The notes beneath the pieces are model-generated. The model did no database searches, was not told the origin of the DNA, and saw only the letters and a list, made by a program, of their open reading frames with translations. Of a stretch of DNA of 64,000 nucleotides, positions 25,118 through 32,328 are shown piece by piece. Numbering within the stretch: the stretch's first letter is position 1; the number at the start of each line of letters is the position of its first letter. Source of the DNA: Microlunatus lacustris (lineage in GTDB: Bacteria > Actinomycetota > Actinomycetes > Propionibacteriales > Propionibacteriaceae); the NCBI GenBank assembly GCA_039527025.1, contig BAAAJN010000007.1:1-64000 (forward strand), read 5' to 3'. The position numbers and the translations under genes are program-made.

Positions 25118-25686
25118 CCCCGCAGGCTAGCCGGGCCGTCGGCCGCCCCCGCCCCCAGCGCGAGGTAGCGGCCGCGGAAGGAGCAGAGCACGCCCCGCTC
25201 GTCCGGCTCGGCCAGCTCGGTGTGCTGGACCGTGCCCCGCACCAGCAGCGCCCAGCCGGCCCGGTCCTGCGCGCGCTCGGGCTCGCGCGTCGTCACCGTT
25301 GCGCCCAACCAGCCGACGGCGTCGGTGAGCACCGGGCCCCACTCGGTCTCGCGCCAGCGCCCGACGGTGAACACGCCGCCCGGCGCGGGGGCCTGACCGG
25401 CGAAGACGTCGGCGAGGTGCCGGTGCGGTCCGGCCAGCAGGCTGACCGCGAAGCGGCCGGAGCCGGCCAGCTGGTCGGCGACGTCGGCCTCCTCGTCGAC
25501 CAGCCCCGCCACCTCGGGCGGCTGCCCGTCGGCGAGCAGGAAGGACGAGATGGTCCAGCCCGCGCGCCGGCCCCCGGCCGTGGCGGTCCAGACGCTGACC
25601 GGGGCGGGCATCCGGCCCCGCCAGCGGCGCAGCGGGTCCCGGTCGCCCGCCGGCGGCAGGAAGGGGTGGTCGCCGTGGATGGTCAC
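25114..25686 (-). CDS. flavin reductase-like FMN-binding protein
   Basis: Split-barrel flavin-binding protein of 190 residues (PAPVSVWTATAGGRRAGWTISSFLLADG at the N-terminus is family-like). Such proteins reduce FMN with NAD(P)H or serve as reductase partners of monooxygenases. The start is a GTG at 25686 with AGGAAGGAG upstream. It is first in a unit with the MSMEG_4193 phosphatase and is divergent from uppP. Confidence 0.82.
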   Translation of the reverse strand: MTIHGDHPFLPPAGDRDPLRRWRGRMPAPVSVWTATAGGRRAGWTISSFLLADGQPPEVAGLVDEEADVADQLAGSGRFAVSLLAGPHRHLADVFAGQAPAPGGVFTVGRWRETEWGPVLTDAVGWLGATVTTREPERAQDRAGWALLVRGTVQHTELAEPDERGVLCSFRGRYLALGAGAADGPASLRG

Positions 25687-25790
25687 GTGCTCCTTCCTAC
25701 ACGTGTGTCCGGCATCACGCCGGGGCCCGGTCGAGCCAACCGGTGCGGTCCGGGCTGCGCTCTAAGGTGGTCGCCGGGCCCGGGCGGGTC

Positions 25791-25824
25791 CGGGCACGGA
25801 CGAGGAGCGGGCACGGACGAGGAG
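25791..25824 (+). repeat. 17-bp tandem duplication carrying the uppP ribosome-binding site
   Basis: CGGGCACGGACGAGGAG occurs twice in a row (25791-25807 and 25808-25824), then CGGGCATGG continues into the uppP ATG. Each unit contains GAGGAG; the second is 5 nt from the ATG. The first unit has GGCACG where the second is followed by GGCATG, so a duplicated site sits in front of a near-start codon. Confidence 0.85.
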
Positions 25825-25829
25825 CGGGC

Positions 25830-26663
25830 ATGGGGTGGTTCGAGGCACTGGTGCTGGGCATCGTGCAGGGGCTGACGGAGTTCCTGCCCATCTCCTCCAG
25901 CGCGCACCAGTCGATCGTCGGCCAGTTCTTCGGCGGCGAGGACGTCGGCGCTGCCTTCACCGCCATCACCCAGCTGGGCACCGAGGCCGCGGTCATCCTC
26001 TACTTCCGCCGCGACATCGCCCGGATCATCACCCGGTGGGCGGGATCCCTGGCCGGCCGGGTGCCCACGGACGACCCGGACGCGCGGATGGGCTGGCTGG
26101 TGATCATCGGCTCGGTCCCGATCGTCGTCCTCGGGTTGGCCTTCCAGGACGCCATCGACTCCGCCCTGCGCAACCTGTGGATCACCGCGGCCATGCTCGC
26201 CGGGTTCGGTCTCGTGATCGGCGTCGCCGACCGGTTCGCCCGCAACGCCCGGCCGCTCACCTCGCTCACCTGGGGGCACGGCGTCATCTTCGGGCTGGCC
26301 CAGTCGCTGGCCCTGGTCCCCGGCGTCTCCCGCTCGGGCGCGACGATCAGCGCCGGGCTGGCGCTGGGCTACACCCGGGAGGCCGCGGCCCGCTACTCGT
26401 TCCTGCTGGCCATCCCGGCCGTCGTCGGCTCGGGGTTCTTCAAGCTCGCCGACATCTCCGGCGACCCGGTGCCCCCGGCCTGGGGTCCGATCCTGCTGGC
26501 CACCGTCATCTCGTTCGTGGTCGGCTACGCGGTGATCGCCTGGCTGCTGCGCTACATCTCCACGCACAACTTCATGCCGTTCGTGGTCTACCGGCTCGGG
26601 CTGGCCGCGCTGGTCGCGGTGCTGCTGCTGACCGGAGTCCTGGAGCCGCTGCCGCAGGCCTGA
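25830..26663 (+). CDS. uppP: undecaprenyl-diphosphatase
   Basis: Integral membrane enzyme (277 residues, about eight helices) that dephosphorylates undecaprenyl pyrophosphate so the lipid carrier can be reused in wall synthesis; loss or excess alters bacitracin response. Both family motifs are intact: LTEFLPISSSAHQ near the N-terminus and PGVSRSGATISAG in the middle. The ATG at 25830 follows GAGGAG at 5 nt, within the tandem duplication. It lies close to mshC and the trio, matching mycobacterial gene order from memory. Confidence 0.96.
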   Translation: MGWFEALVLGIVQGLTEFLPISSSAHQSIVGQFFGGEDVGAAFTAITQLGTEAAVILYFRRDIARIITRWAGSLAGRVPTDDPDARMGWLVIIGSVPIVVLGLAFQDAIDSALRNLWITAAMLAGFGLVIGVADRFARNARPLTSLTWGHGVIFGLAQSLALVPGVSRSGATISAGLALGYTREAAARYSFLLAIPAVVGSGFFKLADISGDPVPPAWGPILLATVISFVVGYAVIAWLLRYISTHNFMPFVVYRLGLAALVAVLLLTGVLEPLPQA

Positions 26664-26666
26664 GGC

Positions 26667-27716
26667 TCAGCCAGCACCCGCCTGCTCGAAGGCCTCGGCC
26701 AGCACGGTGAGCGCCACCAGCTTCTCCTCCACGGTGCTCCCGTGGGGCACCACCGAGCAGGTGGTGACGCCGGAGCCCGCGAGCACCTGCAGCCGCTCGG
26801 CGATCCGGTCCCGGTCCCCGAGCAGGGACGTGGCGTCGATGAACTCGTAGGGCACCGCGGCCATCGCCTCACGCTGCCGGCGGTCCAGGAACAGGTCCTG
26901 CACCGTCGCGGCCGCCTCCCCGTAGCCCATCCGCACCGCGAGGGCGTTGTAGAAGTTCTGCGTCCGGCTGCCCATCCCGCCGAGGTAGAGCGCGGCGTAG
27001 CCCCGGACGGGGTCGGCGCAGGCCCGCGGGTCGGCGCCGACGACGAGCGGGAAGGTCGGGACGACGTCGAAGCCGTCCAGCGTCCTGCCGACCTTGGCCC
27101 GGCCGGCGCGGACCGCGGCCAGCTGCTCGTCGGCGAAGTCGGGGGCGTAGAAGACGGCCAGCCAGCCGTCGGTCAGCTCCCCGGCCAGCTCGAGGTTCTT
27201 GGGGCCGACGGCGGCGAGGTAGGTGGGGATGCGCTCGCTCACGGGCGCGATGGTCAGCTTGAGAGGCTTCCCGGGCCCGTCGGGCAGCGGCAGCTGGTAG
27301 TGCTGGCCCTCGTGGGCGACGGTCTTGCGACTCAGGGCGAGCTCGAGGACCTCCAGGTACTCCCGGGTGCGGCCCAGGGGCTTGTCGAACCGGACGCCGT
27401 GCCACCCCTCCGAGACCTGCGGGCCGGAGACACCCAGGCCGAGCCGGAACCGGCCGCCGGACAGCACGTCCAGGCTGGCCGCGGTCATCGCCGACATGGC
27501 CGGGGTGCGCGCCGGGATCTGCATCACCGCCGAGCCGACGGCGATCCGCCGGGTCTGCCCCGCCAGCCAGGCGAGCACGGTCGGGCTGTCGGACCCGTAG
27601 GCCTCGGCGGCCCAGACGACGTCGAAGCCGAGCGCCTCCGCGTGGGTCGTGAGCCGGAGCTGACCCTGCGGGTCCTCCGCGCCGACGAGGTAGCCGAGGT
27701 TCAGACCGAGTCGCAT
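26667..27716 (-). CDS. LLM-class F420-dependent oxidoreductase
   Basis: Luciferase-like monooxygenase-fold protein (349 residues) of the F420-dependent group: MRLGLNLGYLVGAEDP at the N-terminus, then GVSGPQVSEGWHGVRFDKPLGRTREYLE and the loop PIYLAAVGPKN-type segment IPTYLAAVGPKNLELAGE. Substrate unknown. The ATG at 27716 has TACGGT (27723-27728) ending 6 nt upstream and no Shine-Dalgarno sequence: leaderless. It is divergent from the aldo-keto reductase, and its 3' end is 3 bp from the uppP stop. Confidence 0.88.
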   Translation of the reverse strand: MRLGLNLGYLVGAEDPQGQLRLTTHAEALGFDVVWAAEAYGSDSPTVLAWLAGQTRRIAVGSAVMQIPARTPAMSAMTAASLDVLSGGRFRLGLGVSGPQVSEGWHGVRFDKPLGRTREYLEVLELALSRKTVAHEGQHYQLPLPDGPGKPLKLTIAPVSERIPTYLAAVGPKNLELAGELTDGWLAVFYAPDFADEQLAAVRAGRAKVGRTLDGFDVVPTFPLVVGADPRACADPVRGYAALYLGGMGSRTQNFYNALAVRMGYGEAAATVQDLFLDRRQREAMAAVPYEFIDATSLLGDRDRIAERLQVLAGSGVTTCSVVPHGSTVEEKLVALTVLAEAFEQAGAG

Positions 27717-27722
27717 GAGGCC

Positions 27723-27766
27723 ACCGTAGTGGCGTCGGGAGCGGCCAGGCCCGGGTTGGTTAGGGT
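27723..27766. promoter_or_regulatory. back-to-back leaderless promoters
   Basis: Minus-strand -10 TACGGT (27723-27728) serves the LLM oxidoreductase and plus-strand -10 TAGGGT (27761-27766) serves the aldo-keto reductase. The start codons are 57 bp apart, so the two promoters must overlap or compete in their -35 regions. No good -35 is visible for either. Confidence 0.55.
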
Positions 27767-27773
27767 CGCTGAC

Positions 27774-28760
27774 ATGGAACTGCGGCCGGTCGGGACGAGC
27801 GGCCTGCGGGTGTCGCGGCTGGGGCTGGGCACCATGACCTGGGCCCGGGACACCACCGAGCAGCAGGCCCGTTCGCTGCTCGAGATGTTCACCGAGGCGG
27901 GCGGGACGCTCATCGACACCGCCGCCGCCTACGGGGCCGGGGACGCCGAGCGGCTGGTCGGCGCGCTGGTCGCGGAGATGGGCATCCGCGACGACGTGGT
28001 GCTGGCCACCAAGGCCGGCTTCGTCATCCGCGGCGGCGAGCGGATCGTCGACACCTCGCGGCGGGCGCTGCTGCGCGACCTCGAGGGGTCGCTGCGCCGG
28101 CTGGGCACCGACCACGTCGACCTGTGGCAGGTGCACGCCTGGGGCGACGCCCCGCTGGCCGAGACCCTGGACGCCGTCGACCACGCCGTCGCCGCCGGGA
28201 TGGTGCGCTACGCCGGCATCTCGAACTTCGTCGGCTGGCAGACCGCCCAGGCGGCGACCTGGCAGCAGGCCTTCCCCGGCCGGACGCCGATCACCAGCGT
28301 GCAGGTGGAGTACTCGCTGCTGGCCCGGCGGGCCGAGGTCGAGGTGCTGCCCGCCGCCCGGGCCTTCGGGATGGGCTTCTTCCCCTGGTCGCCCCTGGGC
28401 CGCGGCGTGCTGACCGGGCAGTACCGGGCCGGCACACCGCGGGGGTCGCGGGCCGCCACCGACCACTTCGCCTGGTTCGTCGAGCCCTACCTGGAGGCCC
28501 GCAGCCGGGGCGTCGTCGAGGCCGTGGTCCGGGCGGCCGAGGGCCTGGACCTCTCACCGCTGCAGGTGGCCCTGCTCTGGGTCCGCGACGCGCCCGGCGT
28601 CACCGCTCCCCTGCTCGGGGCACGCACCGCGGGTCAGCTCGCCCCGGCGCTGGCCGTCGAGGACCAGACCCTGCCCTACGAGATCGCCTCCGCCCTGGAC
28701 GACGTCTCCGGCGGTCCGAACGCGGCCCGGCCGGTGCCGGTCGGGGCCCGTCCGGCCTGA
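27774..28760 (+). CDS. aldo/keto reductase
   Basis: NADPH-dependent TIM-barrel oxidoreductase of 328 residues. The catalytic tetrad is visible: Asp and Tyr in LIDTAAAYGAGDAE, Lys in LATKAGF and His in QVHAWGD. The C-terminal cofactor segment (PLLGARTAGQLAPAL) is also present. The ATG at 27774 has TAGGGT ending 7 nt upstream; leaderless. The substrate is not predictable. Confidence 0.92.
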   Translation: MELRPVGTSGLRVSRLGLGTMTWARDTTEQQARSLLEMFTEAGGTLIDTAAAYGAGDAERLVGALVAEMGIRDDVVLATKAGFVIRGGERIVDTSRRALLRDLEGSLRRLGTDHVDLWQVHAWGDAPLAETLDAVDHAVAAGMVRYAGISNFVGWQTAQAATWQQAFPGRTPITSVQVEYSLLARRAEVEVLPAARAFGMGFFPWSPLGRGVLTGQYRAGTPRGSRAATDHFAWFVEPYLEARSRGVVEAVVRAAEGLDLSPLQVALLWVRDAPGVTAPLLGARTAGQLAPALAVEDQTLPYEIASALDDVSGGPNAARPVPVGARPA

Positions 28761-28822
28761 GCGGGGTCGAGTGCGTGCTCCGGCAGGTCGTGCGTGCCGT
28801 CCGAACTGCCCGGGCGCGCAGT

Positions 28823-28879
28823 CGACTGTGCGCTCAGCGCGCTCCCCACCGGCAGCGGGGCGACCTCAGCGCACAGTCG
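28823..28879. terminator. bidirectional hairpin between aldo/keto reductase and DUF5703 gene
   Basis: CGACTGTGCGCT (28823-28834) and AGCGCACAGTCG (28868-28879) are perfect 12-bp inverted repeats; the enclosed sequence has a second short GC stem (GCTCCCC/GGGGC). It lies between two convergent genes. Confidence 0.65.
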
Positions 28880-28893
28880 GCGCGGCAGACGCC

Positions 28894-29091
28894 TCAGGTG
28901 GAGGTGGGGACCCGGATGATCTTGCGGCGGATCCAGACGTCCCGGGTGCCGTCGCGGTAGCGGCGGAGCCGGGTCAGCTCCCAGCCCCCGTACTCGGCCT
29001 GGTCGGTCAGCAGCTGGCGGACCGCACCCCGGGACAGGTGGCGGCCCAGCCGGACCTTCTCGATCTCGTACTCGACGGCGCGCTTGGTCAT
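28894..29091 (-). CDS. DUF5703-family small protein
   Basis: Basic 65-residue protein conserved in actinobacteria, function unknown. The sequence MTKRAVEYEIEKVRLGRHLS and the aromatic/basic segment YRDGTRDVWIRRKIIRV are family-like. No membrane segment. The ATG has TACGCT (29100-29105) ending 8 nt upstream and may be leaderless. Confidence 0.75.
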   Translation of the reverse strand: MTKRAVEYEIEKVRLGRHLSRGAVRQLLTDQAEYGGWELTRLRRYRDGTRDVWIRRKIIRVPTST

Positions 29092-29157
29092 CGCCGCACA
29101 GCGTAGCCCCGCGTCTCACGGGCAGGGGTGGCCCCCGCCGGTGGGCCAGGATGGGGC

Positions 29158-30471
29158 GTGCCCACCTCGACCAGCCGACGCTCCTGGTCGGTCTGGGGCG
29201 TCGCGGTGGCGGCGTACGCGGTGGCCATCTTCCAGCGCACCTCGCTGGGCGTCGCGGCCGCGCCGGCGACGGAGCGCTTCGGGATCGGCGCCTCGGTGCT
29301 CTCGACCTTCGTGGTCCTCCAGCTCGTCGTGTACGCGACCATGCAGATCCCGGTGGGCATCCTCGTCGACCGGTTCGGCTCGCGGCTGCTGCTGGTCAGC
29401 GGTGCGCTGCTGATGGCGGTCGGCCAGACCACGATGGCCCTGGCCGACCGACCGGGGACGGCGGTGCTGGCCCGCGTGGTGGTGGGTGCCGGCGACGCCA
29501 TGACGTTCATCTCCGTGCTGCGGGTCATCCCGGCCTGGTTCCCCGCCCGCCGGGTGCCCCTGGTCACCCAGCTCACCGGTCAGGTCGGGCAGCTGGGCCA
29601 GGTGGCGAGCACCATCCCGCTGGCCGCCGCCCTGGCCGGACCCGGCTGGACCCCGGCCTACCTCGGGGCGGCGGGGGTCGGCGTGCTGGCCGCCGTCGCG
29701 GTGCTGCTCGCCGTCCGGGACCGGCCCCTCGGCACCCCGGTCCCCACACCGGTCGGCTGGGGGCAGGCGCTGACGGACCTGCGCACCTCCTTCACCCACC
29801 CGGGCACCCGACTGGGCCTGTGGTCGCACTTCAGCACCCAGTTCTCCGGGATGGTCTTCGCCCTGCTCTGGGGCTACCCGTTCCTGACCACCGGCCTGGG
29901 CTACCCCCCGGGCCTGGCCGGCGGCCTGCTGACGGTGATGGTGCTGGCCGGACCGGTCATCGGCCCGGTGCTTGGACAGCTCACCGCCGCGTACCCGCTG
30001 CGCCGCTCGAACCTGATCTTCGGCGTGCTGATCGCCACCGTGGCGATCTGGACGCTGGTGCTGGTCTGGCCCGGCACCGTCCCGCTGCCCCTGCTGGTCC
30101 TGCTGCTGCTGGTGCTGGCCGCCTACGGGCCCGCGTCGGCCGTCGGCTTCGACTTCGCGCGCTCGTTCAACCCCGCGACCCGGTTGGGGGCGGCCTCCGG
30201 GATCGTCAACATGGGCGGGTTCACGGCGTCGTTGATCACGATCTTCGCCATCGGGGTGATCTTGGACTGGCGGGCCCCCACCGGGGCCTTCGACCTGGTG
30301 GACTTCAAGATCGCGTTCTGCTTCCAGTACCTGCTCTGGGCCTTCGGCTTCGTGTCCCTGTGGAGCAGCCGCCGGTTGACCCGGGCCGGGATGCGGGCCG
30401 AGGGCGGCGGGACGATCGACCCGCTGACCAGCGCGATCGCCCGCCGCTGGCGGGACCGGTCCCCGGGCTGA
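29158..30471 (+). CDS. MFS transporter
   Basis: Major facilitator superfamily permease of 437 residues with about twelve hydrophobic segments. The loop 2-3 signature is visible as GILVDRFGSRLLL, and a conserved proline/glycine-rich motif C-like segment GQVGQLGQVAS lies in helix 5. Substrate unknown. The start is taken as GTG 29158 (VPTSTSRRSWSVWG); GTG 29128 is an alternative. It lies just upstream of tRNA-Leu on the same strand. Confidence 0.88.
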   Translation: MPTSTSRRSWSVWGVAVAAYAVAIFQRTSLGVAAAPATERFGIGASVLSTFVVLQLVVYATMQIPVGILVDRFGSRLLLVSGALLMAVGQTTMALADRPGTAVLARVVVGAGDAMTFISVLRVIPAWFPARRVPLVTQLTGQVGQLGQVASTIPLAAALAGPGWTPAYLGAAGVGVLAAVAVLLAVRDRPLGTPVPTPVGWGQALTDLRTSFTHPGTRLGLWSHFSTQFSGMVFALLWGYPFLTTGLGYPPGLAGGLLTVMVLAGPVIGPVLGQLTAAYPLRRSNLIFGVLIATVAIWTLVLVWPGTVPLPLLVLLLLVLAAYGPASAVGFDFARSFNPATRLGAASGIVNMGGFTASLITIFAIGVILDWRAPTGAFDLVDFKIAFCFQYLLWAFGFVSLWSSRRLTRAGMRAEGGGTIDPLTSAIARRWRDRSPG

Positions 30472-30511
30472 GGCCCACCTGGACGGATTCGTCGTGCGGG
30501 ACCCCTGTTGC

Positions 30512-30517
30512 TATAGT
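30512..30517 (+). promoter_or_regulatory. -10 box of tRNA-Leu
   Basis: TATAGT lies 18 bp before the 5' end of tRNA-Leu and is the best -10 in this AT-poor region. The -35 (TTCGTC at 18-bp spacing) is weak. Confidence 0.5.
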
Positions 30518-30535
30518 TCACTGCTGCTGCACCAA

Positions 30536-30621
30536 GTCCGGGTGGCGGAATAGGTAGACGCGCTAGCTTGAGGTGCTAGTTCCCTTTACGGGGAATGGGG
30601 GTTCAAGTCCCCCCTCGGACA
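30536..30621 (+). tRNA. tRNA-Leu (anticodon GAG)
   Basis: Cloverleaf folds by eye. The acceptor stem pairs GTCCGGG with CTCGGAC, with discriminator A at 30621. The D-arm is present (GGCGGAATAGGTAGACGC), the anticodon stem CTAGC/GCTAG encloses loop TTGAGGT (anticodon GAG, reading CUC and CUU), a long variable arm CCCTTTACGGGGA is characteristic of tRNA-Leu, and the T-loop is GTTCAAGTC. CCA is not encoded, as is usual in actinobacteria. Confidence 0.97.
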
Positions 30622-30631
30622 CGACAGCCGC

Positions 30632-30663
30632 AGAGCCCCTCCCACCTCGGTGGGCGGGGCTCT
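30632..30663 (+). terminator. terminator of tRNA-Leu
   Basis: AGAGCCCC-T-CCCAC pairs with GTGGG-C-GGGGCTCT around loop CTCG, a 13-bp stem with one mismatch, 10 bp after the tRNA. It also lies just past the stop of the convergent gene at 30699, so it may work in both directions. Confidence 0.85.
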
Positions 30664-30698
30664 CGTCGTCCGGGCCCGACAGCCGGCACACCGCGGGC

Positions 30699-31391
30699 TC
30701 AGCCGCAGCGGAGACGGCTCGCCCGCCAGACGGTGGCCAGGCAGCGGACGGACAGCAGCAGGATGAGGGCCACGACGGACGCGCTCAACGCCTCCACCAC
30801 CGCGGTCCACGACGAGACCGGCGCCGTCGCGCTGGCCCGGCTCCCCCACGGCTGCACCAGGTAGGAGGCGAGCAGCGAGACGCCGCCGCAGACCAGCCCC
30901 GCGACGCCGGCGACCGAGGCGACGACGCCCCCGACCCGACCGGTGCGGGCCCGCCGCCGCGAGAGCAGGAAGACACCGGCGGCAACGGCCGCAGCGAGCA
31001 CGCCGAGCAGGCCGAAGGCGGCCGCTGCCCAGTGGCTCTGGCCGTTCCCTCCGGGGTGCGTCGTGGCCGTCCCCAGCAGGGCCCAGGCAGCCAGGATCAG
31101 CAGGTAGCCGCCGGCCAGCACCGTGCTGGTCCGCCGCCCCTCCGACCGCAGCACGTCGTCGGCGTAGGACGCCGCGAGCTCACCCGGGTCGCCGAAGTCC
31201 TCGGCGGCCCGTCGGGCGGCCTCGGCCGGGCTGCAGCCCTGCTGCTGGTAGGCCTCGGCGGCGTCCCGCAGCCCGTCGTGGGCCTCCTGCAGCAGGCTGC
31301 CGCGGGTGCGCACCCCACCTCCGGGCAGCCGGCTGGCCAGGTCCGCGACCACCGCGTCGACGGCGTCGCCCGGTGCGGACCGGCGGCTCAC
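30699..31391 (-). CDS. permease-prefix (HAAS-like) domain membrane protein
   Basis: The 230-residue protein has an N-terminal helical permease-prefix/HAAS-like domain (VDAVVADLASRLPGG...AYQQQGCSPAEAARRAAEDFGDPGELA) and four to five hydrophobic segments from about residue 90. Such proteins typically pair with PadR regulators, as here. The GTG overlaps the padR-type gene's stop as GTGA (31388-31391), so the two are co-translated. The role is likely membrane stress or envelope; the detail is unknown. Confidence 0.75.
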   Translation of the reverse strand: MSRRSAPGDAVDAVVADLASRLPGGGVRTRGSLLQEAHDGLRDAAEAYQQQGCSPAEAARRAAEDFGDPGELAASYADDVLRSEGRRTSTVLAGGYLLILAAWALLGTATTHPGGNGQSHWAAAAFGLLGVLAAAVAAGVFLLSRRRARTGRVGGVVASVAGVAGLVCGGVSLLASYLVQPWGSRASATAPVSSWTAVVEALSASVVALILLLSVRCLATVWRASRLRCG

Positions 31392-31747
31392 GCCGGCTCC
31401 CCCTCCTCGTCCAGCGCCGGCGGGGTCCGGAGCCCGCCGAGGACGCTGCCGATGGTGCCGGAGAAGCGGAGCCACTCGGCCCGCTCGCCCTGCAGCTCGC
31501 GGCGGCCGGCCGCGGTCAGGGCGTAGGTCCGGCGTCGCCGACCCTGGACGGTGGACCAGTCGCCCCGGGTCAGGCCCGCCTCCTCCAGGCGGCGCAGCGC
31601 CGGGTAGACGGTGCCGGTGGGCAGCCGGAGCTCACCGGCCGAGCGGGCCTGCAGCGCCTCGATCACCGCGTACCCGTGCAGGGGCCCGGACTCGAGCACG
31701 GCGAGCAGCAGGCCGTCGAGGTGGCCCTTCAGCCGCTCCTGTGCCAT
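31388..31747 (-). CDS. PadR-family transcriptional regulator
   Basis: Winged-helix repressor of 119 residues: LLLAVLESGPLHGYAVIEALQ, then LPTGTVYPALRRLEEAGLT and the wing WSTVQGRRRRTYALTAAGRRE. It probably controls its own unit and the HAAS-like membrane protein. The minus-strand promoter TTGTCC (31780-31785) -18 bp- TAGGTT (31756-31761) starts about 2 nt before the ATG, giving a leaderless or nearly leaderless mRNA. Divergent from the DoxX-like/MCO unit. Confidence 0.88.
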   Translation of the reverse strand: MAQERLKGHLDGLLLAVLESGPLHGYAVIEALQARSAGELRLPTGTVYPALRRLEEAGLTRGDWSTVQGRRRRTYALTAAGRRELQGERAEWLRFSGTIGSVLGGLRTPPALDEEGEPA

Positions 31748-31755
31748 ACCAAGGG

Positions 31756-31785
31756 AACCTACAGCGCAGCCGGTGACGCGGACAA
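31756..31785 (-). promoter_or_regulatory. promoter of the PadR gene
   Basis: TTGTCC-18-TAGGTT on the minus strand, with the expected start at about 31749, next to the ATG at 31747. A plus-strand -10 candidate TATAGC (31852-31857) for the membrane-protein gene lies 95 bp away. A PadR operator is expected here but I cannot define one. Confidence 0.55.
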
Positions 31786-31866
31786 CGACGACGGCCGCCT
31801 GGTTCAGGGTCGGCTCAGGGTTGCGGTCCCTTGTTGCGTAGGATCACTACTTATAGCGTGCCGGTC

Positions 31867-32328
31867 ATGACCACCACTCTGCCGCCCCCGGTCGGCACCG
31901 CCCTGCCGCCAGCGGCGCGCCGGCCGGTCTTCGGCGTGCTGCTGGGCCTGTTCCGGGTCCTCGCGCTCCTGCACGCCGTCCTGGCCCTGGCCCAACCGGT
32001 CTCCATCGGGCTGTACCTGGACGGCCGGTACGGCCTGCTGCAGGTGCACCAGGCAGCCGCCGGGCTGCTCGTCCTGGCCGCCCTCACCCTCGGCGTGGTC
32101 GCCCTCGGCTACGTGCTCGGTGGCGGTCGGCTGTGGGCCCTCGGCTGCGTCCCGCTCTTCCTCGCCGAAGGCATCCAGACCGGGATGGGCTACAGCCGGT
32201 CGCTGAGCGTGCACGTCCCGCTCGGCGTGGCCGTCGTCGCCCTCGCCGTCGTCGTCGCGGTGCTCGCCTGGACCCCGGCCGCCGGCCGCCCGCGGGCCCC
32301 GCGGCGACGCCACCGGGGGCCAGCATGA
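31867..32328 (+). CDS. four-helix membrane protein upstream of multicopper oxidase
   Basis: Membrane protein of 153 residues with about four helices (about residues 22-42, 58-80, 85-105 and 122-142). I do not recognise a family with confidence. Its stop overlaps the multicopper oxidase start as ATGA (32325-32328), implying a shared function, perhaps membrane support of the exported oxidase. A TATAGC -10 ends 9 nt before the ATG. Confidence 0.72.
   Translation: MTTTLPPPVGTALPPAARRPVFGVLLGLFRVLALLHAVLALAQPVSIGLYLDGRYGLLQVHQAAAGLLVLAALTLGVVALGYVLGGGRLWALGCVPLFLAEGIQTGMGYSRSLSVHVPLGVAVVALAVVVAVLAWTPAAGRPRAPRRRHRGPA

Noticed and set aside
30536..30621. tRNA-Leu as an integration site for a mobile element
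   Set aside because: No integrase, no duplicated 3' tRNA end and no change in gene style are seen on either side; a terminator follows the tRNA directly.
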